Shown in pieces: positions 28,110 to 36,363 of a stretch of 64,000 nt of DNA. Source of the stretch: an uncultured Lachnoclostridium sp. (GTDB taxonomy: Bacteria > Bacillota > Clostridia > Lachnospirales > Lachnospiraceae); NCBI GenBank assembly GCA_905212635.1, contig CAJMFH010000009.1, positions 16,033 through 80,032 of the forward strand. Direction: 5' to 3'. The notes beneath the pieces are model-generated. The model was not told the DNA's origin, ran no database searches, and was given only the letters and a program-made list of their open reading frames with translations. The translations under genes and the position numbers were made by a program. Positions within the stretch are counted from its first letter, which is position 1, and the number at the start of each line of letters is the position of its first letter.

Positions 28110-28235
28110 TTGAAAATTTGTGATGAACACGTGTTTGTTGATAATGGAGCAAAATTGATAGAAATAAGGAAAGATGGTACGGAAATATTGAGAGCAATTT
28201 ATAGTGAAGCAAAAATAATAAGAGAGGATTTGTGA
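28110..28235 (+). pseudogene. 41-codon relic, possible remnant of a toxin or immunity gene
   Basis: An open stretch from TTG 28110 reads LKICDEHVFVDNGAKLIEI and ends at TGA 28233. It is A+T-rich and compositionally like the immunity genes before it, with no SD. The rest of the gap to aroB shows no coding signal. Confidence 0.35.
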
Positions 28236-28359
28236 AAATATCTGCGGAAAGAAATTCAAAATATGGTGGTTGTTTTGATCTATAGAGTCTAGTTGATAAA
28301 ATTTATGTAAGATTACCGTTTTAATTATTATCCGTGTGGGAACCCAAAGAGATATATGG

Positions 28360-28388
28360 TTGTAAAGTTTGCAAATACATGTTAAAAT
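28360..28388 (+). promoter_or_regulatory. Promoter of aroB
   Basis: -35 TTGTAA (28360-28365), 17 bp spacer, -10 TAAAAT (28383-28388). The leader to the aroB ATG is about 77 nt, with SD GCAGGAGGA. Confidence 0.65.
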
Positions 28389-28472
28389 GACTATAGCATT
28401 TTTTGTAACTGGTATTGGCCGTCGTGCCAGCAGCTTGGTACAATGGATATACTATGAGCAGGAGGACGACAG

Positions 28473-29585
28473 ATGAGTAATTTTAAAGTAGAATTGAAAA
28501 AAGTAGTGGACGATTCCTATGAGGTGCAGATCGGGAAAAATCTGATCCCGGAACTGGTGAAAGATTTAACCGGAGGACTGGCAGGAACTATACATAAATT
28601 TGCAGTGATCACGGATTCTACCGTGGAGCCATTGTATGGCAGACAGATCTGTGACAGATTAAATGAGGCGGGCGCGCAGGCAGAGTTATTTGTGTTTCCA
28701 GCGGGAGAAAAAAGTAAGGTAAGAAAGACAAAGGAAATGCTGGAGGACGCCATGCTGGCAAAAGGATTCCGGAGAGACTGCTGTGTCGTAGCCGTTGGAG
28801 GCGGCGTAGTTTCGGATCTCGCCGGTTTTGTGGCAGGTACGTTTGGCAGAGGAGTGCCGTTTGTAAATTATGCGACGACACTTCTTGCGGCAGCGGATGC
28901 GTCCATCGGGGGAAAGACAGCCGTAGATACGGATCTTGCAACCAATCTGATCGGTCTGATCTATCAGCCGAAAAAGGTTTATGTGGACATTGATACGTGG
29001 AAAACACTTCCGAAAAACCACCTCATCAATGGGATGGCAGAGACGATTAAACATGCGTGTCTGGCAGATTTTGAATTGTTTGAATATATCGAGAAAAATA
29101 TTGACAAAATTTTACAGTGCGACCCGGAAGCGTGCGAATATATTTCAGAGAAAAACTGCAATGTAAAATATCAGGTTGTCATGAAGGATGAAAAGGAGAA
29201 GAGCCTGCGCGAGATTTTGAACCTTGGACACACGGTGGGACGTGCGATCGAGACGGTAAGCGATTACAAACTGCTTCATGGAGAGGCGCTTTCCATCGGA
29301 ATGGTGGCACAGGTGACACTGGGATGTAAACTTGGATTCTTAACGGAAGAAGAAAGAGACCGTGTCATCGCGTTGCAGAAAAAGGTGGGACTGCCGGTAG
29401 AAATTCCGGATTATATCGACCGGGAGGCACTGGTAAAGAAGTTGTATACGGATAAGAAAGTACGCGATGGAAAACTCCGTTTTGTATTCCAGAAGGGAAT
29501 TGGAGAGGTGATGACATTTGGGGAGGATGTGTATGCCAGACCGGTAGCGGAAGAGGAAATCCGTGAAATTCTTATGAATATGTAA
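28473..29585 (+). CDS. aroB: 3-dehydroquinate synthase
   Basis: 370 residues. Second enzyme of the shikimate pathway, converting DAHP to 3-dehydroquinate with NAD and a metal. Visible are the NAD-binding segment VAVGGGVVSDLAGFVAGTFGRG, TTLLAAADASIGGKTAVD, and metal ligands in GMAETIKHA, LNLGHTVGRAIE and LHGEALSIGM. It is well separated from the toxin region and starts the housekeeping block with yraN. It supplies chorismate for the trp operon elsewhere in this window. Confidence 0.97.
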   Translation: MSNFKVELKKVVDDSYEVQIGKNLIPELVKDLTGGLAGTIHKFAVITDSTVEPLYGRQICDRLNEAGAQAELFVFPAGEKSKVRKTKEMLEDAMLAKGFRRDCCVVAVGGGVVSDLAGFVAGTFGRGVPFVNYATTLLAAADASIGGKTAVDTDLATNLIGLIYQPKKVYVDIDTWKTLPKNHLINGMAETIKHACLADFELFEYIEKNIDKILQCDPEACEYISEKNCNVKYQVVMKDEKEKSLREILNLGHTVGRAIETVSDYKLLHGEALSIGMVAQVTLGCKLGFLTEEERDRVIALQKKVGLPVEIPDYIDREALVKKLYTDKKVRDGKLRFVFQKGIGEVMTFGEDVYARPVAEEEIREILMNM

Positions 29586-29598
29586 ATGAGGGACAGGA

Positions 29599-29949
29599 TT
29601 GAATAAAAGACAGCTGGGAAGCGAAAAAGAAAGGCTTGCGGCGGAATATCTGCGGGAGCATGGGTATGAGATTGTTACGTGCAATTACCGCTGCCGTCAG
29701 GCGGAAATTGATATTATCGCGAAAAAAGAGGAATATTTGATTTTTATTGAAGTAAAATATCGTAAGAACAAACAATGCGGGGGAAGTTTGTATGCGGTTT
29801 CCCGTGCAAAGCAGCAGAAGATCTGTTATGCCGCCAGACATTATATTGCGAAGCACAACATTCCTCTTAACCACCCGATGCGGTTTGATGTACTTGCCAT
29901 TGATGGAGAGGAGATCATGCATATCAAAAATGCGTTTGAGACATACTAG
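29599..29949 (+). CDS. yraN: UPF0102 (YraN) endonuclease-like protein
   Basis: 116 residues. It shows the family hallmarks GSEKERLAAEYLREHGYEI, a restriction-enzyme-like core EIDIIAKKEEYLIFIEVKYRK with the D...EVK catalytic pattern, and a C-terminal RFDVLAI. YraN proteins have a nuclease fold and are linked to DNA processing, but their cellular role is not settled. It starts at TTG 29599 (ttgaataaa), 13 bp after aroB, with SD GAGGGACAGG upstream. Confidence 0.92.
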   Translation: MNKRQLGSEKERLAAEYLREHGYEIVTCNYRCRQAEIDIIAKKEEYLIFIEVKYRKNKQCGGSLYAVSRAKQQKICYAARHYIAKHNIPLNHPMRFDVLAIDGEEIMHIKNAFETY

Positions 29950-29952
29950 TAC

Positions 29953-29981
29953 TTGATTTTATTCGGAATATTTAGTAAAAT
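29953..29981 (+). promoter_or_regulatory. Promoter of der
   Basis: -35 TTGATT (29953-29958), 17 bp spacer, -10 TAAAAT (29976-29981), then SD GGAGG and ATG 30002. Confidence 0.7.
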
Positions 29982-30001
29982 ATACGGATGGAGGAATTGA
30001 A

Positions 30002-31324
30002 ATGAGTAAACCAATTGTAGCAATTGTTGGCCGCCCAAACGTAGGAAAGTCAACATTATTTAATACACTTGCCGGAGAAAAAATATCAATTGTAAAAGAT
30101 TACCCGGGAGTGACAAGAGATCGAATTTATGCAGATATCACCTGGCTGGATCACAGTCTTTCGTTGATCGATACCGGTGGTATTGAGATGGATAGCAAAG
30201 ATGCAATGCTTTCTCATATGAGAGAGCAGGCAAATATCGCCATAGAGACAGCGGATGTCATTATGTTTGTTACAGATGTCAGACAGGGACTTGTCGATGC
30301 AGACTTTAAAGTGGCTGATATGCTTCGCAAATCCGGGAAACCGGTTATTTTAGTTGTAAATAAAGTGGATAATTTTGACAAATTCATGCCGGATGTGTAT
30401 GAGTTTTATAATCTTGGCATCGGAGAACCACATCCGGTATCGGCTTCGTCCAAACTGGGACTTGGTGATATGTTAGATGCCGTGTGGGAACTTGTGGATG
30501 CGGAAAAATTTGAAGAAGAGGAAGATGACCGTCCAAAGATTGCCATCGTTGGAAAGCCAAATGCCGGAAAATCATCTTTGATCAATAAGTTGATCGGAAA
30601 AGACCGCGTGATCGTATCGGATATCGCCGGTACGACGAGAGATGCCATCGATACCGAGGTGGTGCGTGACGGTAAAGAATATATCTTTATTGATACAGCG
30701 GGACTCCGTCGTAAAAATAAGATCAAAGAGGATCTGGAGCGTTACAGCATCATTCGTACGGTTGCAGCCATTGAACGATCGGATGTCGTCATACTGATGA
30801 TCGATGCGGTCGAAGGTGTGACAGAACAGGATGCCAAAATTGCCGGTATCGCACATGAACGCGGCAAGGGATTGATCATTGCCGTCAACAAATGGGATGC
30901 CGTGGAAAAAGACAATCATACGGTAAAAGAGTATACCAATAAAGTAAGAGAAGTGCTTTCGTTCGTGCCTTATGCGGAAATTGTATTTATTTCGGCACTG
31001 ACCGGCCAGAGAACGAATAAATTATTTGAATATATTGAAAAAGTAATTCAATTTCATTCCATGCGTATTCAGACAGGTGTGCTGAATGAAATTCTGATGG
31101 AAGCGGTAGCGATGCAGCAGCCACCGTCAGACAAGGGAAAACGGTTGAAATTGTTTTACATGACGCAGGTGTCTACGAAGCCGCCTACCTTTGTATTGTT
31201 TGTAAACAGCAAAGAACTGATGCACTTTTCGTATCAGCGTTATATTGAAAACCGTATACGCGATACGTTTGGCTTTATCGGTACACCGATACGAATGTTC
31301 ATTCGTGAACGGAAGGAGAAATAA
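30002..31324 (+). CDS. der: Ribosome biogenesis GTPase Der (EngA)
   Basis: 440 residues with two complete GTPase domains, the defining trait of Der. Domain 1 (about 1-165) has GRPNVGKST, DTGG and NKVD; domain 2 (about 178-350) has GKPNAGKSS, DTAGL and NKWD. A KH-like domain closes the protein (IRMFIRERKEK). Der is needed for 50S subunit assembly. It is followed after 2 bp by plsY and then gpsA, a common clostridial arrangement. Confidence 0.98.
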   Translation: MSKPIVAIVGRPNVGKSTLFNTLAGEKISIVKDYPGVTRDRIYADITWLDHSLSLIDTGGIEMDSKDAMLSHMREQANIAIETADVIMFVTDVRQGLVDADFKVADMLRKSGKPVILVVNKVDNFDKFMPDVYEFYNLGIGEPHPVSASSKLGLGDMLDAVWELVDAEKFEEEEDDRPKIAIVGKPNAGKSSLINKLIGKDRVIVSDIAGTTRDAIDTEVVRDGKEYIFIDTAGLRRKNKIKEDLERYSIIRTVAAIERSDVVILMIDAVEGVTEQDAKIAGIAHERGKGLIIAVNKWDAVEKDNHTVKEYTNKVREVLSFVPYAEIVFISALTGQRTNKLFEYIEKVIQFHSMRIQTGVLNEILMEAVAMQQPPSDKGKRLKLFYMTQVSTKPPTFVLFVNSKELMHFSYQRYIENRIRDTFGFIGTPIRMFIRERKEK

Positions 31325-31326
31325 TC

Positions 31327-31992
31327 GTGAATTATATTATAACAGGTGTTATTATTTTAATCATAGGATATGCATTCGGCTGTTTTTCTACCGGCTATTT
31401 TGTGGGAAAGAAAAACGGACTGGATATTCGTTCGACCGGAAGTGGAAATATCGGTACAACCAATGCATTGCGTTCGCTGGGGGCCAAAGCAGGAGCAATC
31501 ACTTTTTTAGGAGATCTGTTAAAGGCGTTTATCCCGACTCTTGTGGTAAAATTTGCCTTTTGTCCGGCAATGGGATATGCGGATGATATCACCTATTTAT
31601 TTACTCTTTTGGCAGGACTTGGTGTCGTGATGGGACATAATTTTCCGTTTTATCTGCATTTTAAAGGGGGAAAAGGAATCGCCGTTTCTGCGGCGGTTAT
31701 TGTGGTGTCAAACCTTCATCCGGTCTTTATCGGAATCGGACTTGCCATCTTTATTCTTGTTGTGGCAGTGACAAGATATGTTTCGCTCGGGTCTTTGATC
31801 GTCGTGTGGTACATTCCGATTTTTACGGTATTATACTATCGTGACAGCGAACTTTTTCCATTGATTTTAATCGTAAGTTTATTGTTTACGATTTTAGCTT
31901 ACATAAAACATAAAGCAAACATCATACGTTTGATTCATGGTACAGAAAATAAGTTAGGTGAAAAAAAGGAGAAGAAGAGTGAAGAAAATTAG
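31327..31992 (+). CDS. plsY: Glycerol-3-phosphate acyltransferase PlsY
   Basis: 221 residues, five or so membrane helices. The three conserved cytoplasmic loops are present: GSGNIGTTNALRSLG, GHNFPFYLHFKGGKGIA and the polar stretch near residue 190. PlsY transfers acyl groups from acyl-phosphate to glycerol-3-phosphate, the first step of phospholipid synthesis. It overlaps gpsA, which makes its substrate, by 14 bp. The start GTG 31327 lies 2 bp after der, whose end supplies the SD (GGAAGGAGAA). Confidence 0.96.
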   Translation: MNYIITGVIILIIGYAFGCFSTGYFVGKKNGLDIRSTGSGNIGTTNALRSLGAKAGAITFLGDLLKAFIPTLVVKFAFCPAMGYADDITYLFTLLAGLGVVMGHNFPFYLHFKGGKGIAVSAAVIVVSNLHPVFIGIGLAIFILVVAVTRYVSLGSLIVVWYIPIFTVLYYRDSELFPLILIVSLLFTILAYIKHKANIIRLIHGTENKLGEKKEKKSEEN

Positions 31993-32986
31993 TTTTTTGG
32001 GTGCAGGAAGCTGGGGAACCGCATTGGCAATTTTATGTGCCAATAACGGACACAAGGTAACAATCTGGTCAAAAATCAAATCCGAGACCGATATGCTTCG
32101 TGAAAAGAGAGAGCACGTTGATCGTCTTCCGGGGGTAAAACTTCCGGATAGTATTGAGATAGAAGATGACCTTGAAAAAGCCTGCACGGGACAGGATATT
32201 ATCGTATTTTCAGTGGCTTCCCCATTCGTGCGTTCCACAGCAGAACTGGCAAAGCCATTTATCCGTGATGGACAGATCATTGTCAACGTGGGAAAAGGTA
32301 TTGAGGATAAGACATTGATGACACTTTGCGAAGTACTTGCGGATGTACTTCCGATGGCGGATGTTGCAGTGCTTTCCGGTCCGAGTCATGCGGAAGAAGT
32401 GTCTCAGGGAGTGCCTACTACAGTTGTAGTAGGAGCAAAATCCGAGAAAACCGGTGTATTTATTCAGGATGTGTTTATGAGTGAATGTTTCCGTGTATAC
32501 ATCAGCCCGGATATGATCGGCATTGAACTCGGCGGTTCTTTGAAAAATGTAATCGCGCTGGCTGCCGGTATGCTGGATGGTATGGAGCTTGGTGATAATA
32601 CCAAAGCGGCACTGATGACCCGCGGTATTCTGGAAATCAGTCGTCTTGGAGTGGAACTTGGCGGTAAGATGGAGACATTTTTCGGTTTATCCGGAATTGG
32701 AGATCTTATTGTAACATGTACAAGTAAGCACAGTCGCAATCATAACTGTGGTTATCTTCTCGGAAAGGGAAAGACACTGGAAGAGGCAAAAGCAGAGATT
32801 AAGCAGGTTGTGGAAGGTGTAAACTGTGCGCAGGCTGCAATGGCACTGGCAAATCGTTATCATGTATCGATGCCGATTGTAGAGCAGATTAATGCGGTCT
32901 TGTTTGAGGGCAAGACGACCAAGCAGGCATTAAAAGAACTTCTTATGCGTGACCGCGTGAGTGAATACCGCACATTGAGCTGGTAA
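31979..32986 (+). CDS. gpsA: NAD(P)H-dependent glycerol-3-phosphate dehydrogenase
   Basis: 335 residues. It has the N-terminal dinucleotide fold GAGSWGTALAI, the VGKGIE and SGPSHAEEV motifs, and the active-site region GGSLKNVIALAAGMLDG. It reduces dihydroxyacetone phosphate to glycerol-3-phosphate for PlsY. I start it at GTG 31979, where AAGGAG (31966-31971) is well spaced, not at the in-frame GTG 31958, which would add an odd Lys/Arg-rich leader. The plsY-gpsA overlap suggests coupled translation. Confidence 0.97.
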   Translation: MKKISFLGAGSWGTALAILCANNGHKVTIWSKIKSETDMLREKREHVDRLPGVKLPDSIEIEDDLEKACTGQDIIVFSVASPFVRSTAELAKPFIRDGQIIVNVGKGIEDKTLMTLCEVLADVLPMADVAVLSGPSHAEEVSQGVPTTVVVGAKSEKTGVFIQDVFMSECFRVYISPDMIGIELGGSLKNVIALAAGMLDGMELGDNTKAALMTRGILEISRLGVELGGKMETFFGLSGIGDLIVTCTSKHSRNHNCGYLLGKGKTLEEAKAEIKQVVEGVNCAQAAMALANRYHVSMPIVEQINAVLFEGKTTKQALKELLMRDRVSEYRTLSW

Positions 32987-33040
32987 AAACCGGAAAATCA
33001 CAGGACTTTTTGGAGATCCCTTGAATAAAATGAAAGAAAA

Positions 33041-33080
33041 CAGCCATACTATCGAAAAAAGGAAGGATGGCTGTTTTTTT
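33041..33080 (+). terminator. Intrinsic terminator after gpsA, touching the next start codon
   Basis: Arms CAGCCAT (33041-33047) and ATGGCTG (33067-33073) with seven Ts (33074-33080). The ATG of the next gene is at 33081. The loop contains GGAAGG, the only SD-like sequence for that start. Confidence 0.8.
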
Positions 33081-33515
33081 ATGTGGGGAATTATTATTGG
33101 ATTGATATCCGGAGCACTGATGAGTGTTCAGGGCGTATTTAATGCGGAAGTGACAAAGCAGAGCAGTATCTGGCTGTCGGCAGCGTTTGTACAGATCACG
33201 GCATTTGTGGTGTGCGTTTTGGCGTGGTTTATTACCGGAAAAGAGGGGACGATATCCAGCTTGTTTCAGGTGCAGCCGAAATACATGCTGTTAGGCGGTG
33301 CAATCGGCGCTTTTATCACGTATACGGTAATTCAGGCGATGAATCAATGCGGGCCGGCAAGAGCCGTTATGTTTATTGTTACGGCGCAGCTGATCGTTGC
33401 CTATCTGATTGAATTAATGGGATTGTTCGGCGTTGACAAACAGACATTTGAATGGCGGAAGATCATAGGTTTGATCGTGATGATTGCAGGAATCATTACC
33501 TTTAAATGGAAATAG
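33081..33515 (+). CDS. DMT-type small membrane protein (YdcZ/DUF606 family)
   Basis: 144 residues, five hydrophobic helices and almost no loops: WGIIIGLISGALMSVQGVFNAEV at the start and GLIVMIAGIITFKWK at the end. This matches the DUF606/YdcZ half-size members of the drug/metabolite transporter superfamily, which usually work as dimers; the substrate is unknown. The start is uncertain. ATG 33081 fits the family length, but starts at TTG 33021 or ATG 33030 would read through the terminator hairpin and add about 20 polar residues. Confidence 0.8.
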   Translation: MWGIIIGLISGALMSVQGVFNAEVTKQSSIWLSAAFVQITAFVVCVLAWFITGKEGTISSLFQVQPKYMLLGGAIGAFITYTVIQAMNQCGPARAVMFIVTAQLIVAYLIELMGLFGVDKQTFEWRKIIGLIVMIAGIITFKWK

Positions 33516-33535
33516 AAAAAAACTGAAAATATTTG

Positions 33536-33564
33536 TTGTAAAAAAATCATTTCAGTATTACAAT
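33536..33564 (+). promoter_or_regulatory. Promoter of the comEA operon
   Basis: -35 TTGTAA (33536-33541), 17 bp spacer, -10 TACAAT (33559-33564). Confidence 0.65.
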
Positions 33565-33613
33565 AAAGATGTGCATTTTTGATTGTTGTTCCTGGAGACA
33601 GGAGAGCAAATAT

Positions 33614-34195
33614 ATGAAACAAAATAATATCATTCTGTTGCTTGCAGTGGTCGGAATTTGTGTTTGCGGTGGTATCTGGCTGTATCAGGGAAAAAAGGTA
33701 CAGACTTCAGAAACGATCGTGTCAGAGGAAACGAACGATCGTTTGTCACAGCAAACCGCAGAGAACGAAGAAGGACAGATTTATATACACATTGTAGGGG
33801 CAGTAAAAAAGCCCGGTGTATATACATTTCAGAAAAAACCGCGTGTGATCGAAGTAGTAGAAAAAGCCGGTGGTTTTACGAAAGATGCCGTTACGACGGA
33901 GATTAATCAGGCAGAACTTGTAGAAGACGGCATGCAGCTTACGATTGCTTCACAGAAAGATCCGAAGCAAAAAGAAGGACAGGACGCGGAGCAGACGGAA
34001 ACGGGAAAAGTAAATCTGAATGCAGCGACCAAGGAGCAATTGATGACACTGACAGGAATTGGAGAAGCAAAAGCAATTGCGATCATCGCATATCGGGAAG
34101 AAAAGGGAAAATTTCAAAAACCGGAAGACCTGATGAATATACCGGGAATCAAAGAGGGAGTTTTTGATAAGATCAAATCCCAGATATGCATATAA
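33614..34195 (+). CDS. comEA: Competence protein ComEA (DNA receptor)
   Basis: 193 residues. An N-terminal membrane anchor (about 6-24) and a short charged stalk lead to an SLBB domain (about 60-115; IHIVGAVKKPGVYTF) and a C-terminal double helix-hairpin-helix (about 135-193; VNLNAATKEQLMTLTGIGEAKA). It binds double-stranded DNA outside the membrane for uptake through ComEC, encoded about 3 kb downstream. ATG 33614 is chosen over an upstream frame extension because ACAGGAGAG precedes it and the membrane anchor follows directly. Confidence 0.95.
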   Translation: MKQNNIILLLAVVGICVCGGIWLYQGKKVQTSETIVSEETNDRLSQQTAENEEGQIYIHIVGAVKKPGVYTFQKKPRVIEVVEKAGGFTKDAVTTEINQAELVEDGMQLTIASQKDPKQKEGQDAEQTETGKVNLNAATKEQLMTLTGIGEAKAIAIIAYREEKGKFQKPEDLMNIPGIKEGVFDKIKSQICI

Positions 34196-34232
34196 AACAG
34201 GAATAGAGAATAATTGGAAAGGAAGAGGGCAG

Positions 34233-34925
34233 ATGGCAAAGAAGGTTTTGGTAGTAGATGACGAGAAAATGATCGTTAAGGGGCTGCGTTTTAGTCTTGA
34301 ACAGGATGGCATGGAGGTTGATTGTGCGTACGATGGAGAAGAGGCATTGACGGCAATCAAACAAAATACATATGATGTGGTCTTACTGGATGTTATGCTT
34401 CCAAAACTTTCCGGTTTCGATGTGTGCCAGCAGGTTCGGGAGTTTTCTGATGTACCGATCATTATGCTTACTGCAAAGGGAGAGGATATGGATAAGATCC
34501 TTGGATTAGAGTACGGTGCAGATGATTATATTACCAAACCTTTCAATATTCTTGAAGTAAAGGCGCGTATCAAAGCGATCATGCGCCGCAGTTCCAAACG
34601 CGAAGCAAAAGAACAGGAAAATTCTTCGGTACGCGTATTTGGAAATATGAAAGTGGACATTGACAGCAGACGTGTGTTTATTGATGAAAAAGAAGTGAAT
34701 TTAACTGTAAAAGAGTTTGATCTGCTTGAACTCTTAATGAATAATCCCAATAAAGTTTACAGCAGGGAGAAACTGCTCAATGATGTCTGGGGATATGAAT
34801 ATCTTGGAGATGTCAGAACGGTAGATGTTCATGTAAGGCGGCTTCGTGAGAAGGTAGAAAAAACGCCGAGTGAACCGAAATTTATACATACAAAATGGGG
34901 TGTTGGTTATTATTTCCAGGTTTAA
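34233..34925 (+). CDS. OmpR/PhoB-family response regulator
   Basis: 230 residues: a receiver domain with DDE at 9-11 and phospho-acceptor Asp53 (LLDVMLP), then a winged-helix DNA-binding domain (about 130-228; VDVHVRRLREK, THTKWGVGYYF-like end). SD GGAAAGGAAGAGG before ATG 34233. It overlaps the next kinase gene by 56 bp in another frame. It resembles the WalR/PhoP/ResD group; the target genes cannot be told from sequence. The pair sits inside the comEA-comEC unit. Confidence 0.93.
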   Translation: MAKKVLVVDDEKMIVKGLRFSLEQDGMEVDCAYDGEEALTAIKQNTYDVVLLDVMLPKLSGFDVCQQVREFSDVPIIMLTAKGEDMDKILGLEYGADDYITKPFNILEVKARIKAIMRRSSKREAKEQENSSVRVFGNMKVDIDSRRVFIDEKEVNLTVKEFDLLELLMNNPNKVYSREKLLNDVWGYEYLGDVRTVDVHVRRLREKVEKTPSEPKFIHTKWGVGYYFQV

Positions 34926-36363
34926 AAACTTTTTTCATCAATTTAAAAGTACACGGGTTCAAAGTCTTGGCGTACTGGTAATTATTGGAATTATTCCTTT
35001 GATAATCTTTTCTGTTGTTTTTTTAAATGTATTTCGTACAAGAAGCATCAGTCAGCGGGTGTCGGAAATTCAGGTGCGTGGAAACGTTATTTCCAATCTT
35101 ATTGTCGGTTCCGGTTATCTGACGGCGGCAGGAGAACAGAGCGAAAAAGTGGATACCGAATTATCCCAGGTCTCGGATATGTATGATGGAAGGATTCTTA
35201 TCATCGATTCGAGACTGAAAGTGGTACGCGATACCTATGGATTGGAAGAGGACGGGATTGTTGTGCTTCCGGAAGTAATTCAATGTTTTCGTGGCGAAGC
35301 TACTAAGATTGTAAATCAGCATAAAGATAATGTGGAGATTTATCTGCCGGTAGACAGTGCAGATCATAAATCCGTTTATGGTGTGATTGTAATGAACTTT
35401 TCATTTCAGTCCATCCAGGCGTTGTATGATAATATCCGCACGGTGAGTATTTCCATAATTTTACTTTTAGCAGTCAATATTATCGTGGTTTCATGGATTT
35501 ATTCCGGACATGTAGTAAAGCCGTTAAAAAGTGTGGTACGGGCAATCGGACATATTGAATCCGGAGATTTCAGTGAACAGATGGAAGTGCGTGACAATAT
35601 TGAGGTGGAACAGATTTCAGATGCAATCAACTCCATGCTTACCAAAGTACAGAATCTAGAGGATTCGCGGCAGGAGTTTGTGTCTAATGTATCACATGAA
35701 TTGAAAACACCGATCACATCGATCAAAGTCCTTGCGGAATCTCTGACGATGCAGGAAGATGTTCCGGTGGAATTATACCGGGAATTTATGGGAGATATCA
35801 ATCAGGAACTTGACCGCATGAATAAGATCGTCAATGACCTGCTTTCTCTTGTAAAAATGGATAAATCGGCGGTTCAGATGTCAATTGAAGAAGTAAATAT
35901 CAACGAATTTATCGAAGGTATTTTGAAGGGAATTACGCCGATCGCATCAAAACGGAACATTGAAATTATCTTTGAGAGTGTGCGCCCGGTAAGTGCCCAG
36001 ATTGACAGTGTCAAATTGGGAATGGCATTTACCAATATTATTGAAAATGCAGTAAAATACAATTTTGACAATGGATGGGTGAAAGTTACGTTAAACGCAG
36101 ACCATAAATTTTTCTACCTGCGCGTGGCAGATTCCGGAGTAGGAATACCGGAAGAACTTCAGGATCACATTTTTGAACGTTTCTATCGTGTGGATAAGGC
36201 AAGATCCCGGGAAACCGGTGGAAACGGACTTGGTCTTGCCATTACGAGAAATGCGATATTACTGCATCGCGGTTCGATTAAAGTACATAGTGTGGAAAAA
36301 CAGGGAACGACGTTTGCTGTGAGAATTCCATTGATCTATCAGGCACAAGGAGGAAATTCGTGA
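34870..36363 (+). CDS. Membrane sensor histidine kinase
   Basis: About 497 residues: a first membrane helix (about 33-53), an external sensor region of about 135 residues, a second helix (about 193-213), HAMP, then HisKA with His276 (SNVSHELKTPITS) and a full HATPase domain (NIIENAVKY, DSGVGIP, FERFYRVDKARS, GGNGLGLAI). The layout is WalK/PhoR-like without a PAS domain. The start is uncertain: GTG 34870, GTG 34900 and TTG 34903 are all possible and none has a clear SD, so coupled translation from the regulator gene is likely. Confidence 0.9.
   Translation: MNRNLYIQNGVLVIISRFKNFFHQFKSTRVQSLGVLVIIGIIPLIIFSVVFLNVFRTRSISQRVSEIQVRGNVISNLIVGSGYLTAAGEQSEKVDTELSQVSDMYDGRILIIDSRLKVVRDTYGLEEDGIVVLPEVIQCFRGEATKIVNQHKDNVEIYLPVDSADHKSVYGVIVMNFSFQSIQALYDNIRTVSISIILLLAVNIIVVSWIYSGHVVKPLKSVVRAIGHIESGDFSEQMEVRDNIEVEQISDAINSMLTKVQNLEDSRQEFVSNVSHELKTPITSIKVLAESLTMQEDVPVELYREFMGDINQELDRMNKIVNDLLSLVKMDKSAVQMSIEEVNINEFIEGILKGITPIASKRNIEIIFESVRPVSAQIDSVKLGMAFTNIIENAVKYNFDNGWVKVTLNADHKFFYLRVADSGVGIPEELQDHIFERFYRVDKARSRETGGNGLGLAITRNAILLHRGSIKVHSVEKQGTTFAVRIPLIYQAQGGNS

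Noticed and set aside
28389..28472. Leader of aroB as a riboswitch
   Set aside because: Only about 80 nt with a small TGGC/GCCA stem; it matches no riboswitch I know.
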